A stretch of DNA of 64,000 nucleotides, taken from the NCBI RefSeq assembly GCF_900104745.1, contig NZ_LT629732.1, forward strand, positions 310,001 to 374,000, read 5' to 3'. How positions within the stretch are numbered: position 1 is the first letter of the stretch; each line of letters begins with the position of its first letter. Positions 52,366 through 61,654 of this stretch are shown here, one piece after another. The notes beneath the pieces are model-generated. The model worked only from the letters and a program-made list of their open reading frames with translations, did no database searches and was not told the origin of the DNA. The stretch comes from Actinopolymorpha singaporensis. GTDB lineage: Bacteria > Actinomycetota > Actinomycetes > Propionibacteriales > Actinopolymorphaceae. The position numbers and the translations under genes are program-made.

Positions 52366-54648
52366 ATGCCCAGATCCACCTCGCGCCCCGCGACGCTGCC
52401 CGAGACGCTGCGCGGGTTCGACGACGACGCGCTCGCGGAACTGTTCCGCAACCGCCCCGACCTGATGACGCCGCTGCCGTCCGACCTCGCGCAGCTTGCG
52501 ACGCGTTCCACCACCCGCAGCTCGCTGGCCCGCACACTCGACCAGCTCGACCGGCGGGCACTCGCGGTGCTCGAGGCGTTCGTCGTACTCCCCCGGCCGG
52601 CCTCCGAGGCCGAGGTCCGCGCGCTGGCCGGCCTTCCGGACCCTCGTGTCAAGGCGACCTTGGCGCAGCTGCGCGGGCTCGCTCTGGTGTGGGGTCCCAG
52701 GGACGCCCTGGAGGTACCCGTCGCCCTCGCGGACCTGCTCGGCCCCTACCCCGCGGGTCTCGGCCCACCCGCCGAGCACGACGACCTCGCCGACGGCGAA
52801 CGGATCGCCGCGTTGCTGGCCGAGGCGGGACCGGAGGCCCGGGCGGTGGCCGAACGACTCGCCGCCGGGCCACCCGTAGGGATCGTGACCGCCGCCGACC
52901 GGCCCGTCACGGTGGAGACCGCTCGTACTCCCGTCGAGCGGTTGCGGGCCCGCGGCCTGCTCAACGCGGCGGACGCGCGGTCGGTGGTGCTGCCGCGCGA
53001 GGTCGGCCTGCACCTGCGCGGAGGGCGGCTCTACCCGGCCGAGCAACTGGCGCCGCCCACCTTGGACGGCCCGAGTCGCGACCCCGCGCTGGTCGACCGC
53101 ACCGCGGCCGGCACCACGCTGGAGGTCGTACGGCAGGTCGAGCAGCTGCTGGACGCCTGGGGCGCGGACCCGCCGCCGGTGCTGCGCGCGGGTGGCCTCG
53201 GCGTGCGCGACCTGCGGCGCACCGCCGGCGTCCTCGGCGTGTCCGAGCCGAGCGCGGCGCTGTTGCTGGAGACGGCGTTCGCGGCCGGCCTGGTGGCCGT
53301 CGGCGAGGACGACTCCTGGCTGCCGACACCGGCGTACGACACCTGGCTCGCCCTGGACACCGAGCACCGCTGGGCCCGCCTGGCCACGGCCTGGCTGGAC
53401 TCTCCGCGCGTACCCGCCCTGGTCGGCACCCGGGACGAACGCGACCGCCCGCGGCAGGCGCTGTCGGCCGAGCTGGAACGCTCCGTCGCCCCCGGCATCC
53501 GCCGGCTGGTGCTCGCCGCGCTGGCCGATCCCGCCGCGGGTACGGCGCCGAGCACCGAGGCCGTCACCGCGTGGGTGCGCTGGCGGCGTCCCCGGCGGAT
53601 GACGGCGTTCGTGGAACAGCTCGTCGCCTGGACCCTGGAGGAGGCGTCGGCGTGGGGCGTCACCGGACTCGGCGCGCTGGCCGGGCACGGGCGGGCGCTG
53701 GTGTCGGGTGCCGCGTCCAGTGCCGCGTCCGCCGAGGAGGCGGCGGCCGCCGAACTCGGCCCACACCTTCCCGCACCCGTCGACCACGTACTCCTGCAGG
53801 CCGACCTCACCGCCGTCGCGCCCGGGCCGCTGCGGCCGGACCTCGCCCGGTCGCTGGCCGCGATGGCGGACGCGGAGTCGCACGGCGGCGCCACCGTCTA
53901 CCGCTTCACCGAGACCTCCGTACGCCGTGCCCTGGACGCCGGGAGGACCGCCGCCGAGCTCCACGAGCTCCTCGTCCACCATTCCGCGACTCCGGTGCCC
54001 CAGCCGCTGTCCTACCTCGTTGACGACGTCGCCCGCCGGCACGGTCACCTGCGGGCCGGGTCCGCGACGGCCTACCTGCGCTGCGACGACCCGGCGCTGC
54101 TGGACGCCGTACTCGCCGACCGCCGTACGGCCGCCCTCGGGTTGCGCCGGATCGCGCCGACCGTCGTGGTCGCCCGGCAACCCGTGCGCGCCCTGGTCGA
54201 CGAGCTCCGCTCGCTCGGCTTCTCGCCGGTCCCCGAGACCGCCGACGGTGCGCTGATGCTCAGCGAGACCAGAGTCGGGCGTACGGCAGAAACGCCGCAG
54301 CGCGCGCCGGTCACGGCGGGTTCCCGTACGCCCGAACCCGAGGTGCTGGCCGCAGCGGTCCGCGCGGTCCGGGCCGGTGACCGTGCACGCGCTTCGCGGC
54401 CGGCGGGTGCGACTGTCGGACAGCTTCGTCGGACACCATCGGGTGAGGCCGTCGACGTCCTGCGAGCCGCGCTGGCAGGTGGCTGGTCGGTGTGGATGGG
54501 GTATGTCGACCAGCAGGGGGGTGCCCTGGACCGCATCGTCGATCCGGTACGCATCGACGGTGGCTGGCTCACGGCGTACGACCATGCTGCCGGTGAGGCG
54601 CGCACTTTCGCGTTGCACCGCATCACCGGCGCGGCACCGGTCGACTAG
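52366..54648 (+). CDS. helicase-associated protein (XPB partner, WYL-like C-terminus)
   Basis: 760 residues. The helicase_C_3-type region (about 400-640, with PVDHVLLQADLTAVAPGPL, ATVYRFTETSVRRALDAGRT and LSYLVDDVARRHG) and a C-terminal WYL-like barrel (VWMGYVDQQGGALDRIVDP, GGWLTAYDH) match the Rv0862c-type protein that I recall adjoining XPB in mycobacteria. No Walker motifs, so not itself a helicase. Its N-terminus (LPETLRGFDDDALAELFRNR) is helical and winged-helix-like. It is separated here from XPB by five unrelated genes. Confidence 0.85.
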   Translation: MPRSTSRPATLPETLRGFDDDALAELFRNRPDLMTPLPSDLAQLATRSTTRSSLARTLDQLDRRALAVLEAFVVLPRPASEAEVRALAGLPDPRVKATLAQLRGLALVWGPRDALEVPVALADLLGPYPAGLGPPAEHDDLADGERIAALLAEAGPEARAVAERLAAGPPVGIVTAADRPVTVETARTPVERLRARGLLNAADARSVVLPREVGLHLRGGRLYPAEQLAPPTLDGPSRDPALVDRTAAGTTLEVVRQVEQLLDAWGADPPPVLRAGGLGVRDLRRTAGVLGVSEPSAALLLETAFAAGLVAVGEDDSWLPTPAYDTWLALDTEHRWARLATAWLDSPRVPALVGTRDERDRPRQALSAELERSVAPGIRRLVLAALADPAAGTAPSTEAVTAWVRWRRPRRMTAFVEQLVAWTLEEASAWGVTGLGALAGHGRALVSGAASSAASAEEAAAAELGPHLPAPVDHVLLQADLTAVAPGPLRPDLARSLAAMADAESHGGATVYRFTETSVRRALDAGRTAAELHELLVHHSATPVPQPLSYLVDDVARRHGHLRAGSATAYLRCDDPALLDAVLADRRTAALGLRRIAPTVVVARQPVRALVDELRSLGFSPVPETADGALMLSETRVGRTAETPQRAPVTAGSRTPEPEVLAAAVRAVRAGDRARASRPAGATVGQLRRTPSGEAVDVLRAALAGGWSVWMGYVDQQGGALDRIVDPVRIDGGWLTAYDHAAGEARTFALHRITGAAPVD

Positions 54649-54714
54649 TCGGCCTGCGCCGAGCAGAGGTCCACTAGGGTTCCCCTGGTTCGAACGAAGG
54701 GGAGCCGGACGTAG

Positions 54715-55647
54715 ATGGTCAGTCGTAAGGAGTGGCGGCTCCAGCGACGCCGACGCCTACGGCGATCACTCACCGTGCTCGCGTCGGCCTCGGTGGTCGC
54801 GGTCGCCCTGATCGCCGGCTGGAGCGGCCTGGCGCCGACGAATCCGTTCGACCGGAACGCAGCCGCGCGGATGCTCGACGCGGCGGACAGGACCAGCGGT
54901 GAGCGCGCCGGAACCGGCGACCCGAACAGCTCCGGCGGCTCCCGTTCCGATGATTCCGATGATTCCGGTGATTCCGACGGCAACGTCGCGTCGGAGGGAG
55001 TCCGGTCGGCCCTGCGCGGCGCGCCGGACCGCATCTCCCGCAGCGACGGTCGTACCTCACCGTCGCCGGGGACCGCGCGGCCGGCGCCCGAGGACACTCC
55101 GAACCCGGTGGCTGTCGCACAGCACGGGTCGGGTGTGCTGGTGGCGGCGCCGGGACACACCGGGCCGTTCGGGTCCGGCCGGGTCGTGCGCTACCGGGTC
55201 GAGGTGGAGGACTCCCTGCCCTGGCGCCCGGCCGACGTCGCCCGCGTCGTCGACGCGACGCTCGCCGACCCGCGCAGCTGGGCCGCCGCGGGCCGGGCCA
55301 GGTTCGAACGCGTCTCCGGTAAGGAGTACGACCTGCGCATCGTCGTCGCGTCACCCGACACCACCGACGGGCTCTGCGCGCCGCTGGGCACCGGCGGAGA
55401 ACTCTCCTGCCGGATGGGCGACCACGTGGCCATCAACGCCCGCCGGTGGGCGGGCGGCGTCCCGGCCTTCCACGGTGACGTCCTGAAGTACCGCCGGTAC
55501 GTCCTCAACCACGAGGTCGGGCACGCACTCGGCGAGAGCCACGCCACCTGCCCGGGTCCGGGCAGGCCGGCTCCGGTGATGATGCAGCAGACCAAGAGTG
55601 TCGGCTCCTGCGTGGCCAACGCCTGGCCGCTGCGCTCGGAGTTGTGA
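54715..55647 (+). CDS. DUF3152 membrane-anchored putative metallopeptidase
   Basis: 310 residues. A basic N-terminus and one membrane helix (VLASASVVAVALIAGWSGLA, about 21-40) are followed by an Asp/Ser-rich linker (DDSDDSGDSDG, from a 9-base repeat) and the DUF3152 domain. This has VRYRVEVEDSLPW and NHEVGHALGESH near residue 265-276, i.e. HExxHxxGxxH, the zinc motif of metzincins. It probably acts outside the membrane. Substrate unknown. TAGGGT (54674-54679) and GGGGAG lie upstream. Confidence 0.83.
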   Translation: MVSRKEWRLQRRRRLRRSLTVLASASVVAVALIAGWSGLAPTNPFDRNAAARMLDAADRTSGERAGTGDPNSSGGSRSDDSDDSGDSDGNVASEGVRSALRGAPDRISRSDGRTSPSPGTARPAPEDTPNPVAVAQHGSGVLVAAPGHTGPFGSGRVVRYRVEVEDSLPWRPADVARVVDATLADPRSWAAAGRARFERVSGKEYDLRIVVASPDTTDGLCAPLGTGGELSCRMGDHVAINARRWAGGVPAFHGDVLKYRRYVLNHEVGHALGESHATCPGPGRPAPVMMQQTKSVGSCVANAWPLRSEL

Positions 55648-55676
55648 GCCCCGCGGTCAGGGTCCCTCCCGGGACC

Positions 55677-56606
55677 CTACGCGCCCTTGCCCTGGCCGAG
55701 CAGCGCGTCCGGAAGCGCGGCGATGCTGTCCAGCACGAACGTCGGCGCCGGCCGCAGTGCCGCGGCGGCAGCATGGTCGGTGATGCCGGTGAGCACCAGT
55801 GCCGTCGCCACGCCGCCGCGGCGGCCGAGTTCGATGTCGGTGCCCGGCCGGTCGCCGACCACGACGACCTCCGCGGGGGAACAGCCGAGGCGGTCGAGCG
55901 CCGCGGCCAGCATGAGCGGTGACGGCTTGCCGGCCACCGCCTCCACCCGGCGCCCGGTGGTCGCCTCCAGGGCCGCGATGATGCCACCGCAGTCGGGCAC
56001 CTCGCCGCCCTCGACCGGGCAGGTCGGGTCGGGGTTGGTGGCCACGAACCGCGCTCCGGCCCGCAGCGCGCGAAACGCCTCCAGCCACGTCTCGTACCGG
56101 AACGTCCGGTCGAACGACGCCACCACCACCTCGGCCTGGTCGCCGGAGTCCACCAGCACCGCACCCGCGGCGGTGAGCTCGCGGCGCAGGCTCTCCTCAC
56201 CGAGCAGGTAGACCTTCGCGCCGGGAGTTTCCTCGGCGAGCCAGCGCCCCATCACCACACCGGAGGTGAGGACGTCGTCGGTGGTGGCCGGGATGCCGAG
56301 CCCGGTCAGGCGTTCGGCGTACGACATGGGGTCGCGCAGCGGGTTGTTTGAGACGAACAGCACCCGTACGCCGCCGTCGCGCAGGCGGGCCAGGGCCTCC
56401 ACCGCGCCCGGCACCGGCCGGCCGGACAGGTAGACGGTGCCGTCCAGGTCGCAGATCACCGCTCGGCACCGCTCGGGTGCGGCGGCGGACTCGGGGCCGC
56501 CCGCCGGATCGGGCACGGCCGCGGACTGCTGCGTCGCCGGCTGGGACGACGGCACGGTCGACGGTTGGGGCGACGGCGGGGAGTCGGAGGTCGGGGTCGC
56601 GTTCAT
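55677..56606 (-). CDS. HAD-IIA (NagD-like) phosphatase
   Basis: 309 residues. After a 45-residue Pro/Ser/Gln tail come DLDGTVYLSGRPVPGA (nucleophile Asp), FVSNNPLRDP, ATNPDPTCPVEGG (C2 cap), AGKPSPLML (Lys) and VVVGDRPGTDIELG. Members dephosphorylate small metabolites such as 4-nitrophenyl phosphate, UMP or phosphoglycolate. The natural substrate is not inferable here. Confidence 0.88.
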   Translation of the reverse strand: MNATPTSDSPPSPQPSTVPSSQPATQQSAAVPDPAGGPESAAAPERCRAVICDLDGTVYLSGRPVPGAVEALARLRDGGVRVLFVSNNPLRDPMSYAERLTGLGIPATTDDVLTSGVVMGRWLAEETPGAKVYLLGEESLRRELTAAGAVLVDSGDQAEVVVASFDRTFRYETWLEAFRALRAGARFVATNPDPTCPVEGGEVPDCGGIIAALEATTGRRVEAVAGKPSPLMLAAALDRLGCSPAEVVVVGDRPGTDIELGRRGGVATALVLTGITDHAAAAALRPAPTFVLDSIAALPDALLGQGKGA

Positions 56607-56686
56607 CACGGTCAAGCCTGGCACGTGCACCTCACCCGCCCGTACGACGGCCGGTCCGCCGGCGCCCCCAGCGTCCCCGGCGCCGC

Positions 56687-57970
56687 TCAGGTGTAGCGGA
56701 GCAGGAGGTACGGCAGTGCCAGCACCACCGAGATCGCGGCGACCAGCGCTCCGTACTTCGTGAACTCCCAGAAGCTGATCGGGAAGCCGTTGCGTTTGGC
56801 GATGCCGAGGGCGACGACGTTCGCGCTCGCGCCGACGGCGGTGGCGTTGCCGCCGAGGTCCGCACCCAGCGCGAGCGCCCACCACAGGCCGGTATGCCCG
56901 GCGAGCGGACCGTGCGGCCCGGTGAGCTCGGCGACCACCGGCGCCATGGTCGCCACGAACGGGATGTTGTCGACGATCGCCGACAGCAGTGCCGACCCGA
57001 CCAGGAGTACGCCGATCGCCAACGCGGGCTTCCCCCCGGTGGCCTCCGCCATCCAGGTCGCGATGGTGTCGATCACGCCGACCTTCACCAGGGCGCCGAC
57101 CATGACGAACAGGCCCATGAAGAAGACCAGCGTCTCCCACTCGACCTCCTCCAGGTAGGCGCCGGACGACAGTCCGCTGACCAGTACCAGCACCCCGGCA
57201 CCGAGCAGCGCGACGATCGAGGGTTCGACGTGCAGGACGGGGTGGAGCACGAAGCCGAGGAGGACGCCCGCGAGCACAACGAGCGAGCGGCGCAGCAGGG
57301 GGACGTCGTTGATCGCCTCGCGTTCGGACAGCGACATCACCTCGGCCACGCGTTCGGGGTCGGCCTCGAAGGCGTGCCGGAACAGCCACCTGCACAAGCC
57401 GAGGAACACCACCAGCAGCACCACGATGAACGGCGCCAGGTTGGTGAGGAAGTCGTTGAACGTGAGGCCCGCGCGGCTGGCGATGATGATGTTCGGCGGG
57501 TCACCGACCAGCGTCGCCGTGCCGCCGATGTTGGCGGCGAGCACCTCGGCGACGAGGAAGGGTTCGGGACGAACGCCGATCCGCTGGCACACCAGAATGG
57601 TGACCGGCGCGATCAGCAGGACGGTCGTCACGTTGTCCAGCAGCGCCGAGGCCACCGCGGTCAGCAGGCACAGCAGCACCAGGACGCGGTAGGGCCGCCC
57701 CCGCGCGCGTTTGGCCGCCCAGATGGCGAGGAACTCGAAGACGCCGGTCTGGCGGAGCACCCCGACGATGATCATCATGCCGAGGAGCAGGAACACGACG
57801 TTCCAGTCGATGCCGCTCTCCGGCGAGTAGAAGACGTCGTGCGCGCCCACGATCCCGAGGGCGAGTACGACACCCGCCCCGCCGAGCGCGGCGGCCAGCC
57901 GGGGAACTCGTTCGGTGGCGATCAGGGTGTAGGCGACGACGAACGCAGCGACCGCGATCCACACGCTCAT
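56687..57970 (-). CDS. ArsB/NhaD-type ion transporter
   Basis: 427 residues, about 12 helices in two inverted halves. SALLDNVTTVLLIAPVTI and VGDPPNIIIASRAGLTFNDF in the first half and SAIVDNIPFVATMAPVV and LGGNATAVGASANVVALG in the second are the paired signature of the ArsB/NhaD/CitM transporter superfamily. Could be a sodium/proton antiporter or anion carrier. Its ATG overlaps the CBS gene stop (ATGA), so the pair is coupled. Confidence 0.87.
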   Translation of the reverse strand: MSVWIAVAAFVVAYTLIATERVPRLAAALGGAGVVLALGIVGAHDVFYSPESGIDWNVVFLLLGMMIIVGVLRQTGVFEFLAIWAAKRARGRPYRVLVLLCLLTAVASALLDNVTTVLLIAPVTILVCQRIGVRPEPFLVAEVLAANIGGTATLVGDPPNIIIASRAGLTFNDFLTNLAPFIVVLLVVFLGLCRWLFRHAFEADPERVAEVMSLSEREAINDVPLLRRSLVVLAGVLLGFVLHPVLHVEPSIVALLGAGVLVLVSGLSSGAYLEEVEWETLVFFMGLFVMVGALVKVGVIDTIATWMAEATGGKPALAIGVLLVGSALLSAIVDNIPFVATMAPVVAELTGPHGPLAGHTGLWWALALGADLGGNATAVGASANVVALGIAKRNGFPISFWEFTKYGALVAAISVVLALPYLLLRYT

Positions 57971-58413
57971 GTGGCGTGCAGGCAGAGCGACAGCAGCCTG
58001 GACGCGGTGACCACGCCCAGCACCCGGTCGTCGTCGACGATGGCGACCAGCGGGCAACGTAGCCGGGCCATCACCGCCGCGAGTTCCAGCACCGTGTCGT
58101 CTCCGTGAAGGACCGGGAGATCCTTCGTCCGCGGCGGCAGCAAATCTCCGACCCGGCGGCCGGCGAGCTCGTTGACGATCCGGTCGGCCGCCCGCTCGTC
58201 CAGGACGCGCGCCAGCGAGGGGTCTTCCTGGATGTACCCCGGAATGACGAACCGCACCACCTGCGAGGCGGGCAGTACCGCGATCGGGCGGCCGCCCTCG
58301 CCGGTCACCACCAGCCCGGGCAGCCGGTGCTCGCCCATCAGCCGGGCGGCCTCCACGGCGTCGGCGCCGACGTCGACCGACGGATAGTCCTCGACCAGAT
58401 CACGGGCCAGCAT
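57967..58413 (-). CDS. CBS-domain protein, putative sensor of the ion transporter
   Basis: 148 residues, two CBS motifs (LVEDYPSVDVGADAVEAARL, MGEHRLPGLVVTGEGGRPIA; then DLLPPRTKDLPVLHGDDTVL, LVAIVDDDRVLGVVTASRLL). CBS pairs bind adenosine ligands and gate transporters. ATG 58413 is preferred because a TAGCGT -10 element (58423-58418) would make the mRNA leaderless; GTG 58422 is an alternative. Coupled by ATGA to the transporter, it is likely its regulatory subunit. Confidence 0.8.
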   Translation of the reverse strand: MLARDLVEDYPSVDVGADAVEAARLMGEHRLPGLVVTGEGGRPIAVLPASQVVRFVIPGYIQEDPSLARVLDERAADRIVNELAGRRVGDLLPPRTKDLPVLHGDDTVLELAAVMARLRCPLVAIVDDDRVLGVVTASRLLSLCLHAT

Positions 58414-58508
58414 GCCCCGCACGCTATCCGGTCCGCGGCACCCTGGTCACCGGCGTCGCTCGTACGGCCGGTCGGTGCTCCCGGCAGCGGTCGCGCCGAC
58501 GGTCCCGT

Positions 58509-59267
58509 TCAGCGGACGGCGGCGAAGGCCGCGTCGGTCAGCCCGCGCCAGACCAGCCCGACCTCGGCGAACCCCGCGGCACGCAGGTAGTCCAGATGGG
58601 TGGTGTACGGCGGCGAGGACTCCGCGCTGCCGTGCGAGCCGGCGAAGATCGTGTCGCGTTCGGCCACCGCGTCGGCGAGTTCGGGAGCCGACCGCGCGGC
58701 GTCCCACCACTCCGACCACGACGGCGCGGACTTCTCGGCATACAGGCTCGCCCGGCGGGCGTCCCGCCATCGGCCCAGCCGGCCGGTCAGCTCCGGCAGG
58801 CCCGGGTCGGGCATGTGGTCGGCGTTGCAGAACACCCCGCCCGGCACGAGTAGTCCGGCCACCTCGGCGTACAGCGCGCGCTGGCGTTCGGGGGTCAGCC
58901 AGTGCAGCGCGGTGGCGGTGAGCACCGCGTCGAAGCCGCCACCTTCGGCGCCGGGGGCGGTGGCAGGCACCGCGTCGGTGACAGCGTTGGTGACCGCCCG
59001 CACCCAGTCCGGCGTGCCGAGGTCGGCGCGCACGATCCGCACCCGCTGGTCTCCGGCGTGGGTGCCCGCGGCGATCCGGAGCAGCGCGGGGTCGAGGTCG
59101 ACCGCGACGCTGGTGGCGCCGGGCAGCCGGGCCAGCAGCCGGCCGGTGATCGAGGCGGTGCCGCAGGCCAGGTCGAGTACCCGCGGCTTCTGGCCGCGAG
59201 CCGCCTCCACGACGTCGAGCAGCGCCGTGAACCGTTCCTCGCATTTCAGGACTGGAGTAATAGTCAT
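58509..59267 (-). CDS. SAM-dependent methyltransferase, trans-aconitate type
   Basis: 252 residues. Motif I LDLACGTASITGRLL (from about residue 31), VAVDLDPALLRIA, AVLTATALHWLTPERQ and LLVPGGVFCNADHM are typical of Tam/UbiE-like methyltransferases. The N-terminal segment before motif I is shorter than usual, so a few residues may have been lost or the true start may lie in an upstream frame. Divergent from the CGNR gene by 49 bases. Confidence 0.78.
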   Translation of the reverse strand: MTITPVLKCEERFTALLDVVEAARGQKPRVLDLACGTASITGRLLARLPGATSVAVDLDPALLRIAAGTHAGDQRVRIVRADLGTPDWVRAVTNAVTDAVPATAPGAEGGGFDAVLTATALHWLTPERQRALYAEVAGLLVPGGVFCNADHMPDPGLPELTGRLGRWRDARRASLYAEKSAPSWSEWWDAARSAPELADAVAERDTIFAGSHGSAESSPPYTTHLDYLRAAGFAEVGLVWRGLTDAAFAAVR

Positions 59268-59316
59268 CCATGGCTGATGTCGGTTACACCCTAGAGGTGG
59301 GGAGTAAGGTGCACAA

Positions 59317-59850
59317 GTGGACTTTCTCCGTTACGCCGAGCGGGCGGCGACCATGGTCAACGCACCGCTGGAGGACGAGGACGACCTGCGGGCCCTGCTC
59401 GCCGACCGGCCCTGGCTGGCCGAACGCGTCAGCGCCGCCGACGTCCGCACGCTGCGCCGGCTGCGTCGCGACCTCCGGCCGGTGTTCGCCGAGGACCCGG
59501 AGGCCGGTGACGGCGCGGACCGGGTGGTCGAGCGGCTGAACGACCTCCTCGCCCGCCACCCGGTGTCGCCGTTCATCTCCGGTCACGGCGGACAGGGCCT
59601 GCACCTGCACGTCGCCGAACGCCGGTCCTCGGTCGCCGAAACCCTCGCAGCGGAAGGGCTGATGGGGCTGGCGATCGTGGTCTGCGACCTGGGCCCGGAC
59701 CGGCTGGGCGAGTGCCAGGCGGACCGGTGCGGCCAGGTGTTTGTCGACACCTCGCCCAACCGTTCCCGCCGCTACTGCTCCGACCGGTGCTCCTCGCGGG
59801 CCAACGTCGCGGCGTTCCGGGCCCGCCGCCGGGCGGCGACTGCTCCATGA
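59317..59850 (+). CDS. CGNR zinc-finger (ABATE-domain) protein
   Basis: 177 residues. The N-terminal ABATE-like domain (TMVNAPLEDEDDLRALLADR) precedes a C-terminal zinc finger with four Cys: CQADRCGQVFVDTSPNRSRR and YCSDRCSSRANVAAFRAR. The usual CGNR tetrapeptide reads CSSR here, keeping the Cys and Arg. Such proteins are presumed transcription factors. GGAGTAAGG lies before GTG 59317. Confidence 0.85.
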   Translation: MDFLRYAERAATMVNAPLEDEDDLRALLADRPWLAERVSAADVRTLRRLRRDLRPVFAEDPEAGDGADRVVERLNDLLARHPVSPFISGHGGQGLHLHVAERRSSVAETLAAEGLMGLAIVVCDLGPDRLGECQADRCGQVFVDTSPNRSRRYCSDRCSSRANVAAFRARRRAATAP

Positions 59851-59926
59851 TCCCCGGCGGAACACCGCGGACTTGCCCACGGTTGGACACTGGAGTGAAA
59901 CCCCCGACGCCCCACCCGGAGACCTC

Positions 59927-61582
59927 GTGAACGACGGACCGTTGATCGTCCAGTCCGACAAGACCCTGCTGCTGGAGGTGGGGCATCCCGCGGCGGACGA
60001 GGCGCGCAAGGCGATCGCACCGTTCGCCGAGCTCGAACGCGCTCCCGAGCACGTCCACACCTACCGCCTCACCCCGCTCGGCCTGTGGAACGCCCGCGCC
60101 GCCGGGCACGACGCCGAGCAGGTCGTCGACACGCTGCTACGGTTCAGCCGGTACGCCGTACCCCACGCACTCCTGGTGGACATCGCCGACACCATGGCCC
60201 GCTACGGCCGGCTGCGGCTGGACAACCACCCCTCGCACGGCCTGGTCCTGGTCACCACCGACCGCCCGGTGCTGGAGGAGGTGCTGCGCAGCGCGAAGCT
60301 GAAGCCGATGCTCGGTGCGCGCATCGACCCCGACACGGTGGCAGTGCACCCCTCCGAACGCGGCCACGTCAAGCAGGCCTTGCTCAAGCTCGGCTGGCCG
60401 GCCGAGGACACCGCGGGCTACGTGGACGGCGAGGCACACCAGATCGACCTGGTCGAGGACGGCTGGTCGCTGCGGCCCTACCAACAGCAGGCCGCGGACG
60501 CCTTCTGGCACGGGGGTTCCGGCGTCGTCGTACTCCCCTGTGGCGCCGGCAAGACGCTGGTCGGCGCGGCCGCGATGGCGCACGCGAAGGCGACCACGCT
60601 GATCCTGGTCACCAACACCGTGTCCGCACGGCAGTGGAAGGACGAGCTGATCCGCCGCACGTCCCTGACCGAGGACGAGATCGGTGAGTACTCCGGTGCC
60701 CGCAAGGAGATCCGGCCGGTCACCATTGCCACGTACCAGGTGATGACGTCGCGGCGTAAGGGCGCCTACACCCACCTGGAGCTGTTCGGCGCGCGCGACT
60801 GGGGCCTGGTGCTCTACGACGAGGTGCACCTGCTGCCGGCGCCGATCTTCCGGATGACCGCCGACCTGCAGGCCCGGCGCAGGCTGGGGTTGACAGCGAC
60901 GCTCGTACGCGAGGACGGCCGGGAGGGCGACGTGTTCTCCCTGATCGGGCCGAAGCGCTACGACGCGCCCTGGAAGGACATCGAGTCCCAGGGCTGGATC
61001 GCGCCGGCCGACTGTGTGGAGGTCCGGGTCACCCTCACCGACAGCGAGCGCATCACCTACGCCACTGCCGACGTCGACGAGCGCTACCGCCTCGCGTGCA
61101 CGACCGACACCAAGGCCCGGGTGGTCTGCAGGCTGGCCGAGCAGCATCGCGGCGAACCCACGCTGGTGATCGGACAGTACATCGACCAGCTCGACGAGCT
61201 CGCCGCCCGCCTGGACGCACCGATCATCAAGGGTGAGACGACCGTCCGCGAACGCCAGCGGCTGTTCGAGGCTTTCCGCAGTGGGGAGATCGACCTGTTG
61301 GTGGTGTCCAAGGTCGCGAACTTCTCCATCGACCTGCCCGAGGCGGCCGTGGCCATCCAGGTCTCGGGCACCTTCGGGTCCCGGCAGGAGGAGGCACAGC
61401 GGCTCGGCCGGCTGCTGCGACCCAAGCACGACGGGCGGGCCGCGCGCTTCTACGCCGTGGTGTCCAGGGACACCGTCGACCAGGACTTCGCCGCGCACCG
61501 TCAACGCTTCCTTGCCGAGCAGGGGTACGCCTACCGCATTGTCGACGCCGACGACGTGCTCTCCGGCGAGATGCCTGGCTGA
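59927..61582 (+). CDS. DNA repair helicase, XPB family
   Basis: 551 residues; 3'-5' superfamily 2 helicase homologous to eukaryotic XPB and mycobacterial Rv0861c. Damage-recognition N-terminus (about 1-180), Walker A LPCGAGKTLVG near residue 205, DEVH box LYDEVHLLPA near 298, the RED motif in TLVREDGREG, and motif VI QRLGRLLRPK. GGAG precedes GTG 59927. Ends at a strong bidirectional terminator. Role: DNA unwinding in repair, possibly with the helicase-associated protein at 52.4 kb. Confidence 0.93.
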   Translation: MNDGPLIVQSDKTLLLEVGHPAADEARKAIAPFAELERAPEHVHTYRLTPLGLWNARAAGHDAEQVVDTLLRFSRYAVPHALLVDIADTMARYGRLRLDNHPSHGLVLVTTDRPVLEEVLRSAKLKPMLGARIDPDTVAVHPSERGHVKQALLKLGWPAEDTAGYVDGEAHQIDLVEDGWSLRPYQQQAADAFWHGGSGVVVLPCGAGKTLVGAAAMAHAKATTLILVTNTVSARQWKDELIRRTSLTEDEIGEYSGARKEIRPVTIATYQVMTSRRKGAYTHLELFGARDWGLVLYDEVHLLPAPIFRMTADLQARRRLGLTATLVREDGREGDVFSLIGPKRYDAPWKDIESQGWIAPADCVEVRVTLTDSERITYATADVDERYRLACTTDTKARVVCRLAEQHRGEPTLVIGQYIDQLDELAARLDAPIIKGETTVRERQRLFEAFRSGEIDLLVVSKVANFSIDLPEAAVAIQVSGTFGSRQEEAQRLGRLLRPKHDGRAARFYAVVSRDTVDQDFAAHRQRFLAEQGYAYRIVDADDVLSGEMPG

Positions 61583-61593
61583 CCCGAACCGAA

Positions 61594-61629
61594 CAGGGGC
61601 CGCCCGGCACGTTCGCCGGGCGGCCCCTG
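61594..61629. terminator. 15-base-stem bidirectional terminator
   Basis: CAGGGGCCGCCCGGC, loop ACGTTC, GCCGGGCGGCCCCTG: a perfect 15-base stem between the convergent XPB and DUF1906 genes, 11 bases after the XPB stop. The strongest hairpin seen in the window. Confidence 0.85.
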
Positions 61630-61654
61630 TCAGTCCTCGGGCTCGGATCAGCCC

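Noticed and set aside
52165-54618. 817-codon minus-strand frame opposite the helicase-associated gene
   Set aside because: No recognisable domain, and the opposite strand matches a conserved actinobacterial family along its full length.
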